From an uncultured Pelagibacteraceae bacterium (lineage in GTDB: Bacteria > Pseudomonadota > Alphaproteobacteria > Pelagibacterales > Pelagibacteraceae), in NCBI GenBank assembly GCA_902604245.1, contig CACKXQ010000005.1, positions 20,427 to 84,426 of the forward strand: DNA of 64,000 nucleotides, written 5' to 3'. The notes below the pieces were generated by a model. The model was given only the letters and a program-made list of their open reading frames with translations. It was not told the DNA's origin and did no database searches. Below are positions 24,377 through 35,964 of the stretch, piece by piece. The translations under genes and the position numbers were made by a program. How positions within the stretch are numbered: the stretch's first letter is position 1; the number at the start of each line of letters is the position of its first letter.

Positions 24377-25252
24377 TCAATTAGACAATTTATTTAGTAG
24401 CGTTTTTCCAATATCAGAGGGAGAATTAGCAACAGTAATACCGCAATCTTGCATTTTTTTTATCTTTTCTTCGGCATTTCCTTTGCCACCTGAAATAATA
24501 GCACCGGCATGTCCCATTCTTCTCCCTGGTGGAGCAGTTACTCCAGCTATGAATCCAACAATTGGTTTTTTTATTTTGTGATTTTTTACAAATTCTGCAG
24601 CCTCTTCCTCGGCAGTTCCACCTATTTCTCCAATCATTAGTATAGACTCTGTTTGATCATCATGTAAAAATAAATCAAGGCAATCAATGAAATTAGTTCC
24701 ATTAATTGGATCACCACCAATTCCTATACATGTTGATTGGCCAAGATTGTTCTCGGTTGTTTGAGCAACTGCCTCATAGGTTAGTGTTCCTGATCTAGAT
24801 ACGATTCCAACTGAACCTTTTTTATGAATATTACCTGGCATTATACCAATTTTACATTCATTAGGTGTAATTATTCCTGGACAGTTTGGACCAATTAATC
24901 TGGATTTAGAATTTTGTAATTTTTTTTTTACTTTTAACATATCTAGAATTGGTATTCCTTCGCTAATACAAACAATTAATTGAATAGATGCATCGATGGC
25001 TTCAATGATGGCTGATGAAGCAAACTTTGCGGGCACATATATCATTGTTGCATCAGCACCAGTGGCATCTTTTGCTTCTTTGACTGTGTTAAACACTGGT
25101 CTTTCTAAGTGAATTTGTCCACCTTTTTTTGGTGTTACGCCCCCAACTAAGTTTGTTCCATATTTAATAGATTGTTCAGAGTGAAAAGTACCATGGGATC
25201 CTGTAAAACCTTGGCAAATTACTTTTGTATTTTTATCAATTAGTACTGACAT
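24377..25252 (-). CDS. sucD: Succinyl-CoA synthetase alpha subunit
   Basis: The 291-residue alpha subunit has the CoA-binding fold ([27 protein letters not shown] opening) with GGVTPKKGG and [11 protein letters not shown]. The ligase domain has [32 protein letters not shown] and the phospho-histidine in [13 protein letters not shown] near residue 247. With SucC it converts succinyl-CoA to succinate while making ATP or GTP. Its start overlaps the sucC stop by 1 bp. Confidence 0.97.
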   Translation of the reverse strand: MSVLIDKNTKVICQGFTGSHGTFHSEQSIKYGTNLVGGVTPKKGGQIHLERPVFNTVKEAKDATGADATMIYVPAKFASSAIIEAIDASIQLIVCISEGIPILDMLKVKKKLQNSKSRLIGPNCPGIITPNECKIGIMPGNIHKKGSVGIVSRSGTLTYEAVAQTTENNLGQSTCIGIGGDPINGTNFIDCLDLFLHDDQTESILMIGEIGGTAEEEAAEFVKNHKIKKPIVGFIAGVTAPPGRRMGHAGAIISGGKGNAEEKIKKMQDCGITVANSPSDIGKTLLNKLSN

Positions 25253-26412
25253 TATTTTATTGCCTCTACAACTTTTTTTGCAGCATCTGATAAGTCATTT
25301 GCAGATATGATTTTTAAACCAGAATTCCCTAATATCTTTTTTCCTTCTTCAAAGTTTGTTCCTGCTAATCTTACTACTAACGGAACTTCAATTTTAATTT
25401 CTTTTGCTGCATCTACAACACCTTGGGCAAGTACATCACATCTCATAATTCCACCAAAAATATTTATCAATATTCCTTTAACATTTTTATCTGATAAAAT
25501 AATTTTGAATGCAGCAGAAACTTTTTCTTTTGATGCTCCACCTCCTACATCTAAAAAGTTTGCAGGCTCTTCACCATAAAGCTTTATGATATCCATTGTA
25601 GCCATTGCTAATCCTGCACCGTTTACCATACATCCTATACTTCCATCTAATTTTATATATGCCAAGTCATGTTTGCTTGCGTCAATTTCAGTTGCTTCTT
25701 CCTCATTATAGTCTCTTAATTCTTGAATCTCAGGATGTTTAAATAATGCATTTTCATCAAATGTCATTTTTGCATCAAGACAAACTACTTTATTTTCTTT
25801 CGTTAAAATAAGTGGGTTAATTTCTACTAAATTTGCATCATTTTCTATGAACAATTTATAAATTGCTTTTATTAAGCTTATAGCTTCTGAAATAGAATTA
25901 TCTTCTAATTTAAAAACCTTAATAATTTTCTTACAATCGACCTCGGAAATTTCTTGGTTAAAATCGACTTTAGTTGTTAAGATTTTTTCAGGTGTATTTT
26001 GGGCAACTTCTTCAATATTCATTCCTCCTTGATCACTTGAAATAAATGCAATTTTTGAACTTGATCTATCAACTAGGCAAGAAAGATAAAATTCTTTACT
26101 AATATTAGATACCTCCTCAACGTATAGTCTTTTTACTTCTCTACCTAAAGGTCCTGTTTGATGAGTAATTAGTTTTTTTCCAAGCAAAACATTTGCTTCT
26201 TTTTCTAAATTTTCTAAATTATCAACAATTTTTACTCCACCAGCCTTACCTCTTCCACCAGCATGAATTTGAGCTTTAAGAACATACTTATCAGTTTTCA
26301 ATTCTTTAGTTTTTTGCAAAAGATCGGATACATTAAATGCAAATACTCCCTCGGGTACATTCGCTCCATACTTTTTTAGAATTTGTTTTGCTTGGTGCTC
26401 GTGAATATTCAT
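25252..26412 (-). CDS. sucC: Succinyl-CoA synthetase beta subunit
   Basis: The 386-residue beta subunit starts [16 protein letters not shown], has the ATP-grasp lysine/arginine region [16 protein letters not shown] near residue 46, [22 protein letters not shown], and the phosphate-relay part [30 protein letters not shown]. It provides the nucleotide-binding half of the enzyme. It abuts mdh directly (26413) and sucD by overlap, so mdh-sucC-sucD form a tight unit. Confidence 0.97.
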   Translation of the reverse strand: MNIHEHQAKQILKKYGANVPEGVFAFNVSDLLQKTKELKTDKYVLKAQIHAGGRGKAGGVKIVDNLENLEKEANVLLGKKLITHQTGPLGREVKRLYVEEVSNISKEFYLSCLVDRSSSKIAFISSDQGGMNIEEVAQNTPEKILTTKVDFNQEISEVDCKKIIKVFKLEDNSISEAISLIKAIYKLFIENDANLVEINPLILTKENKVVCLDAKMTFDENALFKHPEIQELRDYNEEEATEIDASKHDLAYIKLDGSIGCMVNGAGLAMATMDIIKLYGEEPANFLDVGGGASKEKVSAAFKIILSDKNVKGILINIFGGIMRCDVLAQGVVDAAKEIKIEVPLVVRLAGTNFEEGKKILGNSGLKIISANDLSDAAKKVVEAIK

Positions 26413-27381
<969 letters not shown>

Positions 27382-28875
27382 TTATTCCATAGTTGGCATA
27401 ATAAATTCAGGATTTGACCTTATGCCTGAAGGCCATCTAGAGGTAATAGTTTTCAATTTTGTATAAAATTTAATTCCTTCCATGCCATGCATCCCGCTAT
27501 CTCCAAACAATGATCTTTTCCATCCACCAAAACTATGAAATGCCATAGGAACTGGTATTGGAACATTTATTCCAACCATTCCAACTTGGATTTTACTTGC
27601 AAAAGTTCTTCCTGCATCACCATCTCTAGTATAAATACTCACACCGTTTCCGTACTCATGCTCGTTGATCATTTTGGTTGCTTCTTCAAAAGTTTTTACT
27701 CTAACCACTGACAGAACTGGACCAAAAATCTCTTCTTTATAAATTCTCATATCAGTAGTTACGTGATCAAACAAACACCCACCTATATAAAAACCATTTT
27801 CATACCCTTGAAGTTTTAAATCTCTACCATCAAGAACTAACTTAGCTCCCTCTTCAACTCCTAAATCAACATATCCTTTTACTTTTTCTAAATGTTGTTT
27901 TGTAACAAGAGGACCCATCTCTGAGGATTTATCCATACCAGGACCAATTTTTAATGCTTCAGCTTTTTTTACTAACCTAGACACTAACTCATCACCAATA
28001 TCACCAACTGCTACAGCAACAGATTGAGCCATACATCTTTCACCTGCAGAACCATATGCAGCACCCATTAGACCATTTACAGCTCCTTCTAAATCGCAAT
28101 CAGGCATCACTACTAAATGATTTTTAGCTCCCCCTAATGCTTGAACTCTTTTTTCATTTTTAGCAGCATTCTCATATATATATTTAGCTATAGGTGTTGA
28201 TCCAACAAAACTTACAGCTTTAATATCATTGTTTGTAAGTATAGCGTCTACAACTTCTTTATCTCCATTAACGACGTTAAAAACTCCATCAGGAAGACCA
28301 GCTTCGTGAAGTAATTCTGCTAATCTCATTGGGCAAGACGGATCTTTTTCAGATGGTTTCAGAATAAAAGTATTTCCACATGCAATAGCTAATGGAAACA
28401 TCCACATTGGAACCATTGCAGGAAAATTAAAAGGTGTTATTCCAGCAGCTACACCTAAAGGCTGTCGCATGGAATAACTATCAACATTTGTCCCAACATT
28501 CTCAGAAAATTCACCTTTAAGCACATGAGGAATTCCACATGCAAACTCAACAACTTCCAATCCTCTTATTAATGATCCTTTTGCATCCTCATAAACTTTT
28601 CCATGTTCAGAGACAATCAACTTTGTTAATTCATCAAAATTTTTTTCTATAAGTTCTTTAAACTTAAACATAATCCTAGCTCTCTGAAGCGCAGGCTTAA
28701 GTGACCATGTCTCAAAGGCTTTCTTAGCAATTTCAACTGTTTTATCTAAATCTGATTTACTAGCTAAAATAACTTCCGATTCTTGCTCTCCAGTAGCTGG
28801 GTTAAAAACTTGTCCTTTTCTTTGTGAAGTACCATCTATTACTTTTCCACCAACGAAATGTTTGATTATATTCAT
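27382..28875 (-). CDS. mmsA: Methylmalonate-semialdehyde dehydrogenase (CoA-acylating)
   Basis: The 497-residue aldehyde dehydrogenase superfamily member has the MmsA-typical start (HFVGGKVIDGTSQRKGQVFNPATGE, residues 6-30), GITPFNFPAMVPMWMFPLAIACGN, FVGSTPIAKYI and the catalytic Cys281 in GERCMAQSVAV. Its end, PVPMAFHSFGGWKRSLFGD, is also typical. MmsA turns methylmalonate semialdehyde or malonate semialdehyde plus CoA and NAD into propionyl-CoA or acetyl-CoA, in valine, inositol, beta-alanine or acrylate-linked catabolism. It sits inside the TCA gene block between sdhB and mdh. Substrate choice is inferred from the family. Confidence 0.93.
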   Translation of the reverse strand: MNIIKHFVGGKVIDGTSQRKGQVFNPATGEQESEVILASKSDLDKTVEIAKKAFETWSLKPALQRARIMFKFKELIEKNFDELTKLIVSEHGKVYEDAKGSLIRGLEVVEFACGIPHVLKGEFSENVGTNVDSYSMRQPLGVAAGITPFNFPAMVPMWMFPLAIACGNTFILKPSEKDPSCPMRLAELLHEAGLPDGVFNVVNGDKEVVDAILTNNDIKAVSFVGSTPIAKYIYENAAKNEKRVQALGGAKNHLVVMPDCDLEGAVNGLMGAAYGSAGERCMAQSVAVAVGDIGDELVSRLVKKAEALKIGPGMDKSSEMGPLVTKQHLEKVKGYVDLGVEEGAKLVLDGRDLKLQGYENGFYIGGCLFDHVTTDMRIYKEEIFGPVLSVVRVKTFEEATKMINEHEYGNGVSIYTRDGDAGRTFASKIQVGMVGINVPIPVPMAFHSFGGWKRSLFGDSGMHGMEGIKFYTKLKTITSRWPSGIRSNPEFIMPTME

Positions 28876-28899
28876 GAGTGAAATTATTTAATTAAGTAA

Positions 28900-29670
28900 T
28901 TAGGCCGTTGCAAGCATTTTCTTTATCTCTGCAATAGCTTTTGCAGGATTCAAGCCCTTTGGGCAAGCATTTGTACAATTTAAGATGGTATGGCATCTAT
29001 AAAGTTTGAGTTCGTCAGCTACTTTTTTAAGTCTTTCTTTTCTATCTTCATCTCTGCTATCAATTATCCACCTATAAGCCTGAAGTAATACAGCTGGACC
29101 TAAATATTTTTCACCATTCCACCAATAACTTGGACAAGACGTTGAACAACATGCACACATAATACATTCATATAATCCGTCTAATTTTGCTCTGTCATTT
29201 TTAGATTGGATATTCTCTTTATCACTTACTTTTGAGGTTTTTAACCAAGGTTCAACAGACTCATATTGTTTATATAATGTGCTTAAATCACCAATTAAAT
29301 CTTTTAAGACTTTTAGATGTGGTAAAGGATAAATATCAATATCTCCATCCAGTTCAGAATGGGACTTAGTACACGCTAAACCATTTTTTCCATTCATATT
29401 CATCGCACAAGATCCACAAACTCCATGGGCACAAGATCTTCTATAAGCTATAGAAGGATCTATTTCATTTTTTATTTTGTTTAAAACATCAAGGACTTTA
29501 GACGAACAGTTATCCATATCAACCTCATAGGTATCAAGTCTTGGATTTTCATTTTTAGATGGATCCCATCTATAAATATTTATTTTTCTAATATTTTTTG
29601 AACCTGTTTTATCTTTATAATATTTACCTTTTTCTACCTTTGAGTTTGTAGGTAAATTTAATTGAACCAT
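28900..29670 (-). CDS. sdhB: Succinate dehydrogenase iron-sulfur subunit
   Basis: The 256-residue subunit carries electrons from FAD to quinone through three clusters. The [2Fe-2S] ligands are in [18 protein letters not shown] and the nearby LACT cysteine. The [4Fe-4S] and [3Fe-4S] ligands are in [17 protein letters not shown] and [17 protein letters not shown]. It follows sdhA with a 1-bp overlap and is the last sdh gene. The only oddity is that the 24-bp gap to mmsA shows no terminator, so mmsA may be on the same transcript. Confidence 0.97.
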   Translation of the reverse strand: MVQLNLPTNSKVEKGKYYKDKTGSKNIRKINIYRWDPSKNENPRLDTYEVDMDNCSSKVLDVLNKIKNEIDPSIAYRRSCAHGVCGSCAMNMNGKNGLACTKSHSELDGDIDIYPLPHLKVLKDLIGDLSTLYKQYESVEPWLKTSKVSDKENIQSKNDRAKLDGLYECIMCACCSTSCPSYWWNGEKYLGPAVLLQAYRWIIDSRDEDRKERLKKVADELKLYRCHTILNCTNACPKGLNPAKAIAEIKKMLATA

Positions 29671-31445
29671 TAATATACTCTTTCCTGTGGAGGAAAATAT
29701 TGTACATCATTTGTAAGTGTTGATCTATGAACAGGTCTGTAATTAATTTTAGTTTTTGAACCATTACACCAAGACAGAGTGTGTTGCATATAATTCTCAT
29801 CATCTCTCTTTGGAAAATCTTCTCTTGCATGAGCTCCTCTACTTTCTTTTCTATGATACGCAGAGTCCATTGTAGTTATTGCTTGTCTTATTAAGTTGTC
29901 AAATTCTAGTGTTTCAACTAAATCTGTATTAAAGATTAATGACTTATCTTTTACAGAAAGAGAGTCCATCCCATCATAAGGTTTTCTAATTTCATCAACG
30001 CCTTCCTTTAATGTTTTCTCAGTTCTAAATACAGCACACTTTGATTGCATTGTCTTTTGCATTGAAAGTCTTAGTTCAGATGTTGGATTTGAACCTTCTG
30101 AGTTTCTTAATTTGTCAAATCTATCTAAACATCTATCCGTTTCGTTTTTATTAATTTCGTCGTGTTTCAATCCGGGTTTTACTAGCTCTGCTGCTCTTTT
30201 CGCTGCAGCTCTTCCAAAAACTACTAAATCTATTAATGAATTTGAACCTAATCTATTTGCACCGTGGACAGAAACACATGCTGCTTCTCCAATAGCCATT
30301 AACCCAGGTACAGTTTTTTCAGATCCATTTAATGTAAGAACCTCTGCTTTATAATTTGTTGGTATTCCACCCATATTATAATGCACTGTAGGTACTACCG
30401 GTATAGGCTCCTTAGTTACATCAACGTTTGCAAATAATTTCGATGCTTCTGAAATTCCTGGAAGCCTCTCTTCTATAACTTTTGGATCCAAATGATCAAT
30501 ATGAAGATGAACGTGATCTTGTTCTTTTCCTATACCTCTACCTTCGTTAATTTCTAATGCAATTGATCTACTCACGACATCTCTAGATGCTAAATCTTTA
30601 GCTTTAGGAGCATAACGCTCCATAAATCTTTCTCCTTTTGAATTTACCAGATATCCACCTTCTCCTCTCACACCCTCAGAAATTAATGTTCCATGACCAT
30701 ATATTCCTGTTGGATGAAATTGTACAAATTCCATATCTTGTAATGGTAATCCAGCTCTTAAAGCCATAGCATTTCCATCTCCAGTGCACGTATGAGCTGA
30801 AGTAGCTGAGTAATACACTTTTCCATAACCCCCTGTTGCTATAATTGTTGTATGTGACTTAAATCTGTGAATTGTTCCATCGTTTAGGTTCCAAGCAATT
30901 ATACCTTTGCATGCTCCATCTTTCATAATTAAGTCTAATGCAAAGTACTCTATAAAAAATTCAGTGTTATGCTTTAAAGCTTGTCCATACAATGTGTGAA
31001 GTATTGCATGTCCAGTTCTATCTGCTGCTGCACAAGTTCTTTGAACTGTTTCATTTCCATAGTTTTTTGTCATGCCACCAAAAGGTCTTTGATAAATTTT
31101 GCCATCATCTGTTCGACTAAATGGAACACCATACTTTTCTAATTCTAGAACAGCAGCTGGTGCTTCCTTACATAAATATTCTATAGAGTCCTGGTCTCCT
31201 AACCAATCAGCACCTTTAACAGTGTCGTACATATGCCATCTCCAATCATCTTCACCCATATTTCCAAGTGCTGCTGAAATACCACCTTGTGCTGCGGAGG
31301 TGTGGCTTCTGGTTGGGAACACTTTAGAGACACATGCAGTTTTTAATCCAGCTTCACTTAATCCTACAGCTGCTCTTAGCCCAGAACCACCTGCACCTAG
31401 AACAACAACATCATATTCATGATCAATAATTTTGTATGCACTCAT
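29670..31445 (-). CDS. sdhA: Succinate dehydrogenase flavoprotein subunit
   Basis: The 591-residue flavoprotein oxidises succinate to fumarate. It has the FAD-binding [17 protein letters not shown], the covalently flavinylated His48 in [36 protein letters not shown] with active-site residues, and [11 protein letters not shown] and [20 protein letters not shown]. The C-terminal [19 protein letters not shown] segment is complete. It belongs to sdhC-sdhD-sdhA-sdhB. Confidence 0.98.
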   Translation of the reverse strand: MSAYKIIDHEYDVVVLGAGGSGLRAAVGLSEAGLKTACVSKVFPTRSHTSAAQGGISAALGNMGEDDWRWHMYDTVKGADWLGDQDSIEYLCKEAPAAVLELEKYGVPFSRTDDGKIYQRPFGGMTKNYGNETVQRTCAAADRTGHAILHTLYGQALKHNTEFFIEYFALDLIMKDGACKGIIAWNLNDGTIHRFKSHTTIIATGGYGKVYYSATSAHTCTGDGNAMALRAGLPLQDMEFVQFHPTGIYGHGTLISEGVRGEGGYLVNSKGERFMERYAPKAKDLASRDVVSRSIALEINEGRGIGKEQDHVHLHIDHLDPKVIEERLPGISEASKLFANVDVTKEPIPVVPTVHYNMGGIPTNYKAEVLTLNGSEKTVPGLMAIGEAACVSVHGANRLGSNSLIDLVVFGRAAAKRAAELVKPGLKHDEINKNETDRCLDRFDKLRNSEGSNPTSELRLSMQKTMQSKCAVFRTEKTLKEGVDEIRKPYDGMDSLSVKDKSLIFNTDLVETLEFDNLIRQAITTMDSAYHRKESRGAHAREDFPKRDDENYMQHTLSWCNGSKTKINYRPVHRSTLTNDVQYFPPQERVY

Positions 31446-31447
31446 AA

Positions 31448-31771
31448 CTATAAACTAAATATTAAGATAATGATTAATAATGGAAATACTATAGCAAAGA
31501 TATTTAAAGATTTATTTGCGGCATTTTTGATTTTTTGATCTTCGATATAGTCCTCAAAAACCTCACTAATACTTAGTGCAGAGAAAAAATATGCAATAAT
31601 CAAAAAAAGACTTAACAAAAACTTTGAAGGTTGAGAAGACACAAACAGTAATACCTGTTCAAAGCCTTTATCGTAAATAGAAGCTAGATTAATCGCAAAC
31701 CATAGCATTAATGGCACTAATATTGCTGAACTTACTTTTAAGAACAACCATTTTTTTGTAACTGATCCCAT
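31448..31771 (-). CDS. sdhD: Succinate dehydrogenase membrane anchor subunit
   Basis: The 107-residue protein has three hydrophobic spans (about residues 14-32, 48-66 and 86-106) and the start [18 protein letters not shown], like short SdhD subunits. A haem-ligand histidine is not evident in the usual place, which occurs in divergent SdhD proteins. Function is called mainly from position: it overlaps sdhC by 1 bp and precedes sdhA by 2 bp. Confidence 0.85.
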   Translation of the reverse strand: MGSVTKKWLFLKVSSAILVPLMLWFAINLASIYDKGFEQVLLFVSSQPSKFLLSLFLIIAYFFSALSISEVFEDYIEDQKIKNAANKSLNIFAIVFPLLIIILIFSL

Positions 31772-32154
31772 TAAATTAAAACTCTTCCAATAATAAAGAT
31801 TATTACAGTAAGTGGAAATGATCCAATTAGCACGATTAGTCCTGTTATTTTTGTAGTTTTTTGCTCAAAACCATAACCTAAATCCATAAACAAATGTCTT
31901 ATTTCACTAAGCATTTGAAATGAAAAAGACCAAATAATTCCAAGACAAAAAAATTTGCCTAAAAAAGATGATAAGAACAAATTAATATTCTGATAACTCT
32001 GTTCACCTAATAATAAAGAAGCTATCCATATGCCTATTAAAGTTATAGTGAAAAAGTTTATTATACCAGTTATTCTGTGTGAAATTGAAACCAGTGAGGA
32101 GATGTGCCAATTATAAATTTGTATATGTGGCGATATCGGATTTTTATTTTCCAT
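31771..32154 (-). CDS. sdhC: Succinate dehydrogenase cytochrome b556 subunit
   Basis: The 127-residue subunit has the SdhC signature NKNPISPHIQIYNWHISSLVSISHRITG near the start, followed by three transmembrane spans. The haem-ligand histidine region IRHLFMDLGYGF lies near residue 87. It anchors SdhAB and helps form the quinone site. Its first codons overlap the end of asd by 11 bp, so the sdh genes have no separate spacer promoter on this side. Confidence 0.93.
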   Translation of the reverse strand: MENKNPISPHIQIYNWHISSLVSISHRITGIINFFTITLIGIWIASLLLGEQSYQNINLFLSSFLGKFFCLGIIWSFSFQMLSEIRHLFMDLGYGFEQKTTKITGLIVLIGSFPLTVIIFIIGRVLI

Positions 32155-33154
32155 AAAAATCTTTTTCTAATAAAGCCTCAGCAATTTCAACTGCATTAAG
32201 TGCAGCACCTTTTAATAAGTTATCAGACACGACCCACAAATTAATTGAATTTGGTTGAGAAGAGTCCTCACGAATTCTTGATATGAATGTTTCAAATTTG
32301 TCTTCAGCTTCAACAGGCGTAATGTATCCTCCATCTTTTTGCTCATCAACTACCTTGCATCCTGGTGATGATGATAAGACATTTCTTATTTCTTCTAAGT
32401 CATGTTTTTTGTTAAATTCAACATTCACACTTATGGAGTGAGAAACAAGAACAGGGATTCTTACACAAGTAGATGTTATATTAATTTTACTATCTAAAAT
32501 TTTTTTTACCTCATCATGATTTTTTTGCTCTTCTTTTGTGCTTCCATTTTCAAGAAAACTATCAATATGTGGTATAGCATTAAAAGCAATTTGCTTAGTA
32601 AAATTTTTTGACTCAACACCTTTATTTTCCAAGACTTCTTTGGTTTGGGATATAAGTTCATCCATTCCTGCCTTACCTGCTCCTGACACAGATTGATAAG
32701 TTGATGCAACTATTCTTTTTACATTATACAAATCATGTAATGGTTTGAGAGCTACAACTATTGGTATTACTGAACAATTAGCATTTGCAATAATATTCTT
32801 ATTTTTAAATTTAGGTAATTCTTTAGAATTTACCTCTGGAACAATTAAAGGAATTTCTGGATCTTTTCTAAAGAATTTTGAATTATCTATTACAATTGTT
32901 TTTTCTGCTGCGATCGGTGCCCATTTTTCAGCAATTGAAGAACCAGCTGCAAAAAAAGCAATTTTTACTTTTGAGAAATCAAATTGTTCTAAATTACTAA
33001 CAGTATGCTCTTTTCCTAAAAAATTAATTTTTTTTCCTTCACTATTTGAAGACGCAACTAAGTAAGCCTCTGTTATTGGAAAGTTTTTTTTTTCCAAAAC
33101 TTCTATTAATTTTCTACCTACGTTTCCTGTCGCTCCTACTATTGCTATATTCAT
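32144..33154 (-). CDS. asd: Aspartate-semialdehyde dehydrogenase
   Basis: The 336-residue enzyme reduces aspartyl phosphate to aspartate semialdehyde for lysine, threonine and methionine. It has IAIVGATGNVGRKLIEVL at the start, the catalytic Cys127 in ANANCSVIPIV, YQSVSGAGKAGMDEL, the CVRIPVLVSHS motif with substrate arginine and catalytic histidine, and a normal C-terminus. It overlaps sdhC by 11 bp and follows dmdA by 19 bp. Diaminopimelate synthesis, represented by dapF at 44175, depends on it. Confidence 0.95.
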   Translation of the reverse strand: MNIAIVGATGNVGRKLIEVLEKKNFPITEAYLVASSNSEGKKINFLGKEHTVSNLEQFDFSKVKIAFFAAGSSIAEKWAPIAAEKTIVIDNSKFFRKDPEIPLIVPEVNSKELPKFKNKNIIANANCSVIPIVVALKPLHDLYNVKRIVASTYQSVSGAGKAGMDELISQTKEVLENKGVESKNFTKQIAFNAIPHIDSFLENGSTKEEQKNHDEVKKILDSKINITSTCVRIPVLVSHSISVNVEFNKKHDLEEIRNVLSSSPGCKVVDEQKDGGYITPVEAEDKFETFISRIREDSSQPNSINLWVVSDNLLKGAALNAVEIAEALLEKDFYGK

Positions 33155-33173
33155 GATATTTTAAAGTTTTATA

Positions 33174-34283
33174 CTAAATGAAAGGTAAATCACAAACTTT
33201 TCCATCAAAATCAGAGCCATTTATATTGATTTTAAAGGATTTCGAACTCTCAAAGTGTGGTTTGTTAATCATTGCAATCCCAATGACTTGTTTAAAAGTT
33301 GGATTGTAACAACCAGACCTTAATTCTCCAATTACATTATTATCTTCATCTACTAGATCCATTGAGCCATTAACACTTATTTCCTTGGCATCAATTTTTA
33401 CTCCCATAAGTTTTTTTTTAATTCCTTCAGCTTTAATTTTTTTTAGTTTTTCTTTACCTAAGAAATCAGCATCACTATCTATATTTACATACTTATCAAA
33501 ACCACACTCATATGGATTATCTCCATTATCCATATCGTTACCATGAGAAAGTAAACCACTCTCTATACGTTCGATAAGGTTTGGTCCACCTGGTCTAATA
33601 TTGAATTCCTTTCCAATTTCAAAAAGATGATCGTATAGTTTTAAACCTGACTCGTTGTGTTCCATATAAATTTCATAGCCGCCTTGTTTAGACCATCCAG
33701 ACTTTGCAATAAGATGTTTATCTCCACCAAATTCAAAATAATCAAAACCAAAAAATTTTAAATTTACAATTTTTTCTCCAAAAACTTTTTCCATTAATTG
33801 AAATGATTTTGGTCCTTGAACTGCCATTATATCAACATCAGGTTCAGAAATTTTTACATCAAATTTGTTTCCAATCGCTAATCCTTTGGCAAATAGAATT
33901 ACATCTGAGTCAGCTAAAGAGACCCACCACCTATTTTCATTTAATCTTAGAACCACAGGATCATTAATTAAACCTGCATTATCATCAATGATTGGGCAGT
34001 AATAACATCTTCCATCTTTGGATTTTGATAAATCTCTGCAAGTCATCAATTGAACCAATTTTGCTGAGTCTTTACCAGAAATTTCAACTTGTCTTTCAGC
34101 AGCAACATCCCAAATCTGAACATGCTCTTTCAAGTGATGATAAGCATCTTCTACAGAACCAAATGCTGCTGGCAGCAACATATGATTATATATAGTATAA
34201 GCAGTTACACCTTGTTTTTCAATTCTAGAGGTGTACGGTGTACCTCTAAGCCTTCTTGATTTTGCTATTAAAAAAGTTTTCAT
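33174..34283 (-). CDS. dmdA: Dimethylsulfoniopropionate demethylase
   Basis: The 369-residue protein is a GcvT-family, tetrahydrofolate-dependent enzyme that moves a methyl group from DMSP to folate, leaving methylmercaptopropionate. It has the length of the structurally studied Pelagibacter enzyme. Visible segments are [18 protein letters not shown] near residue 25, [23 protein letters not shown], the [16 protein letters not shown] end region and [23 protein letters not shown]. The last two, with dmdB and dmdC immediately downstream, separate it from true glycine-cleavage T proteins. It stands at the head of the cluster, 51 bp after nothing but AT-rich DNA that holds no clear promoter. Confidence 0.95.
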   Translation of the reverse strand: MKTFLIAKSRRLRGTPYTSRIEKQGVTAYTIYNHMLLPAAFGSVEDAYHHLKEHVQIWDVAAERQVEISGKDSAKLVQLMTCRDLSKSKDGRCYYCPIIDDNAGLINDPVVLRLNENRWWVSLADSDVILFAKGLAIGNKFDVKISEPDVDIMAVQGPKSFQLMEKVFGEKIVNLKFFGFDYFEFGGDKHLIAKSGWSKQGGYEIYMEHNESGLKLYDHLFEIGKEFNIRPGGPNLIERIESGLLSHGNDMDNGDNPYECGFDKYVNIDSDADFLGKEKLKKIKAEGIKKKLMGVKIDAKEISVNGSMDLVDEDNNVIGELRSGCYNPTFKQVIGIAMINKPHFESSKSFKININGSDFDGKVCDLPFI

Positions 34284-34334
34284 TTTTTTTTGAGCATTAC
34301 TGCCATCTTATTTGATTTTTGTAAAGAAACTATA

Positions 34335-35963
34335 TTAGTTTAATTCCTTAGCTTGTTTTCTCAGTTCAAACTTTTGAATCTTTCCAGTGGATGTCTTTGG
34401 TAGTGGAGTAAACACAACCTTCTTAGGAAGTTTAAATCCAGCAAGAGTTTCTCGACAAAATTTAATAATTTCTTCCTCTGAGCTTGATTTTCCTTCGATT
34501 AATTCAACAAAAGCACAAGGTGTTTCACCCCATTTTTCATCTGGTTTTGCTACAACAGCTGCCAGTGATACAGCAGGATGTTTTGAGATCGTATTTTCTA
34601 TCTCAATAGATGAAATATTTTCTCCTCCTGAAATTATAATATCTTTTGATCGGTCTTGTATTTTTATGTAACCACTTGGATGAGTTACAGCTAAGTCGCC
34701 AGAATGAAACCATCCTCTATCCATTGATTTTTCTGTCGCTTCTTTATCTTTAAAATAACCCTTCATCACTACATTTCCTCTAATCATAATTTCACCCATT
34801 GTTTTTCCATCATGAGGAACAGGTTTCATGGTTTCAGGATCCATCACAATAACGCCTTCCGTATTAGGATACCTTACACCTTGTCTTGCTCTTATTTCGT
34901 TTTGATTATTTTGATCTAATTCATCCCATTCTTGATTCCATGCACACTGCAAAATATGACCATAGGTTTCCGTTAGACCATATACATGCATTACTTCAAA
35001 GCCTAACTTTTGCATTTTTTCGAAAATTATACTTGGAGGAGGGGCACCTGCTGTTAATACATACACTTTTCTTTTTAACTCTTTTTGCTGATCTTGAGGT
35101 GCATTAGCTAACATGTTTAAAACTATTGGTGCTCCACCAAAATGAGTAACTTCATATTTATCAATTAATTCAAATATTTTTTTTACATCAATATTTCTTA
35201 GACAAATTACTCGACCATGTATCATTGACATTGTCCAAGGATAGCACCAGCCATTACAATGAAACATTGGTACTGTGTACAGAAAATTTAATTGATTAGG
35301 CATGTTCCATGCAACTGCACTGCCTGTTGCCATTAAGTATGATCCTCTATGATGATAAACAACTCCTTTTGGATTGCCAGTTGTTCCAGAAGTATAACCT
35401 AATGCTATAGCTTGCCACTCATCTTTTGGCATTTTCCATTTAAAATTTTCATCTCCAGAATTTAAAAACTCTTCATATTCCAAAGATCCAATATTTTTAG
35501 AATCGGTTAAGTTTGCATCTTTATCATTTATATCAATTATAGTAATTTTTGAGTTAACTTCCTCTAAGGCTTTTTTTACTACATCATGAAATTGTCTATC
35601 TACAATTAGAACCTTTGCTTCACTGTGATTTAAAATGTAACTAATCGTTTTTGAGTCTAGTCTTGTATTAATAGCATTAATAACTGCTCCGACCATAGGT
35701 ATTGAGTAATGTGCTTCGAATATTTCAGGTGTGTTAAAAGCCAAAACAGATACCGTATCACCTGATTTAATACCTAATTTATCTAATGCACTAGCAAACT
35801 TAATACATCTTTTATAAACTTCGCTCCAAGTGTATTTCCTACTTTCATAAACTACTGCTTCGTAGTTTGGGTAAATATCTTTTGCTCTTTCTAGAAATGA
35901 TAAAGGCGTTAATGGAACATAATTGGCATCGTTTTTATCCAAATTTGTTTCATAAGGGTTCAT
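34335..35963 (-). CDS. dmdB: 3-methylmercaptopropionyl-CoA ligase
   Basis: The 542-residue acyl-adenylate-forming enzyme activates methylmercaptopropionate (MMPA) with CoA. Motifs are the ATP-binding AIALGYTSGTTGNPKGVVY near residue 187, VMHVYGLTETYGH, GWFHSGDLAV, DRSKDIIISGGENISSIEIE and the C-terminal lysine in PKTSTGKIQKFELR. Alone it would be a generic medium-chain acyl-CoA synthetase. Its place between dmdA and dmdC makes DmdB by far the best reading. It follows dmdC after 1 bp in this strand order. Confidence 0.9.
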   Translation of the reverse strand: MNPYETNLDKNDANYVPLTPLSFLERAKDIYPNYEAVVYESRKYTWSEVYKRCIKFASALDKLGIKSGDTVSVLAFNTPEIFEAHYSIPMVGAVINAINTRLDSKTISYILNHSEAKVLIVDRQFHDVVKKALEEVNSKITIIDINDKDANLTDSKNIGSLEYEEFLNSGDENFKWKMPKDEWQAIALGYTSGTTGNPKGVVYHHRGSYLMATGSAVAWNMPNQLNFLYTVPMFHCNGWCYPWTMSMIHGRVICLRNIDVKKIFELIDKYEVTHFGGAPIVLNMLANAPQDQQKELKRKVYVLTAGAPPPSIIFEKMQKLGFEVMHVYGLTETYGHILQCAWNQEWDELDQNNQNEIRARQGVRYPNTEGVIVMDPETMKPVPHDGKTMGEIMIRGNVVMKGYFKDKEATEKSMDRGWFHSGDLAVTHPSGYIKIQDRSKDIIISGGENISSIEIENTISKHPAVSLAAVVAKPDEKWGETPCAFVELIEGKSSSEEEIIKFCRETLAGFKLPKKVVFTPLPKTSTGKIQKFELRKQAKELN

Positions 35964-35964
35964 T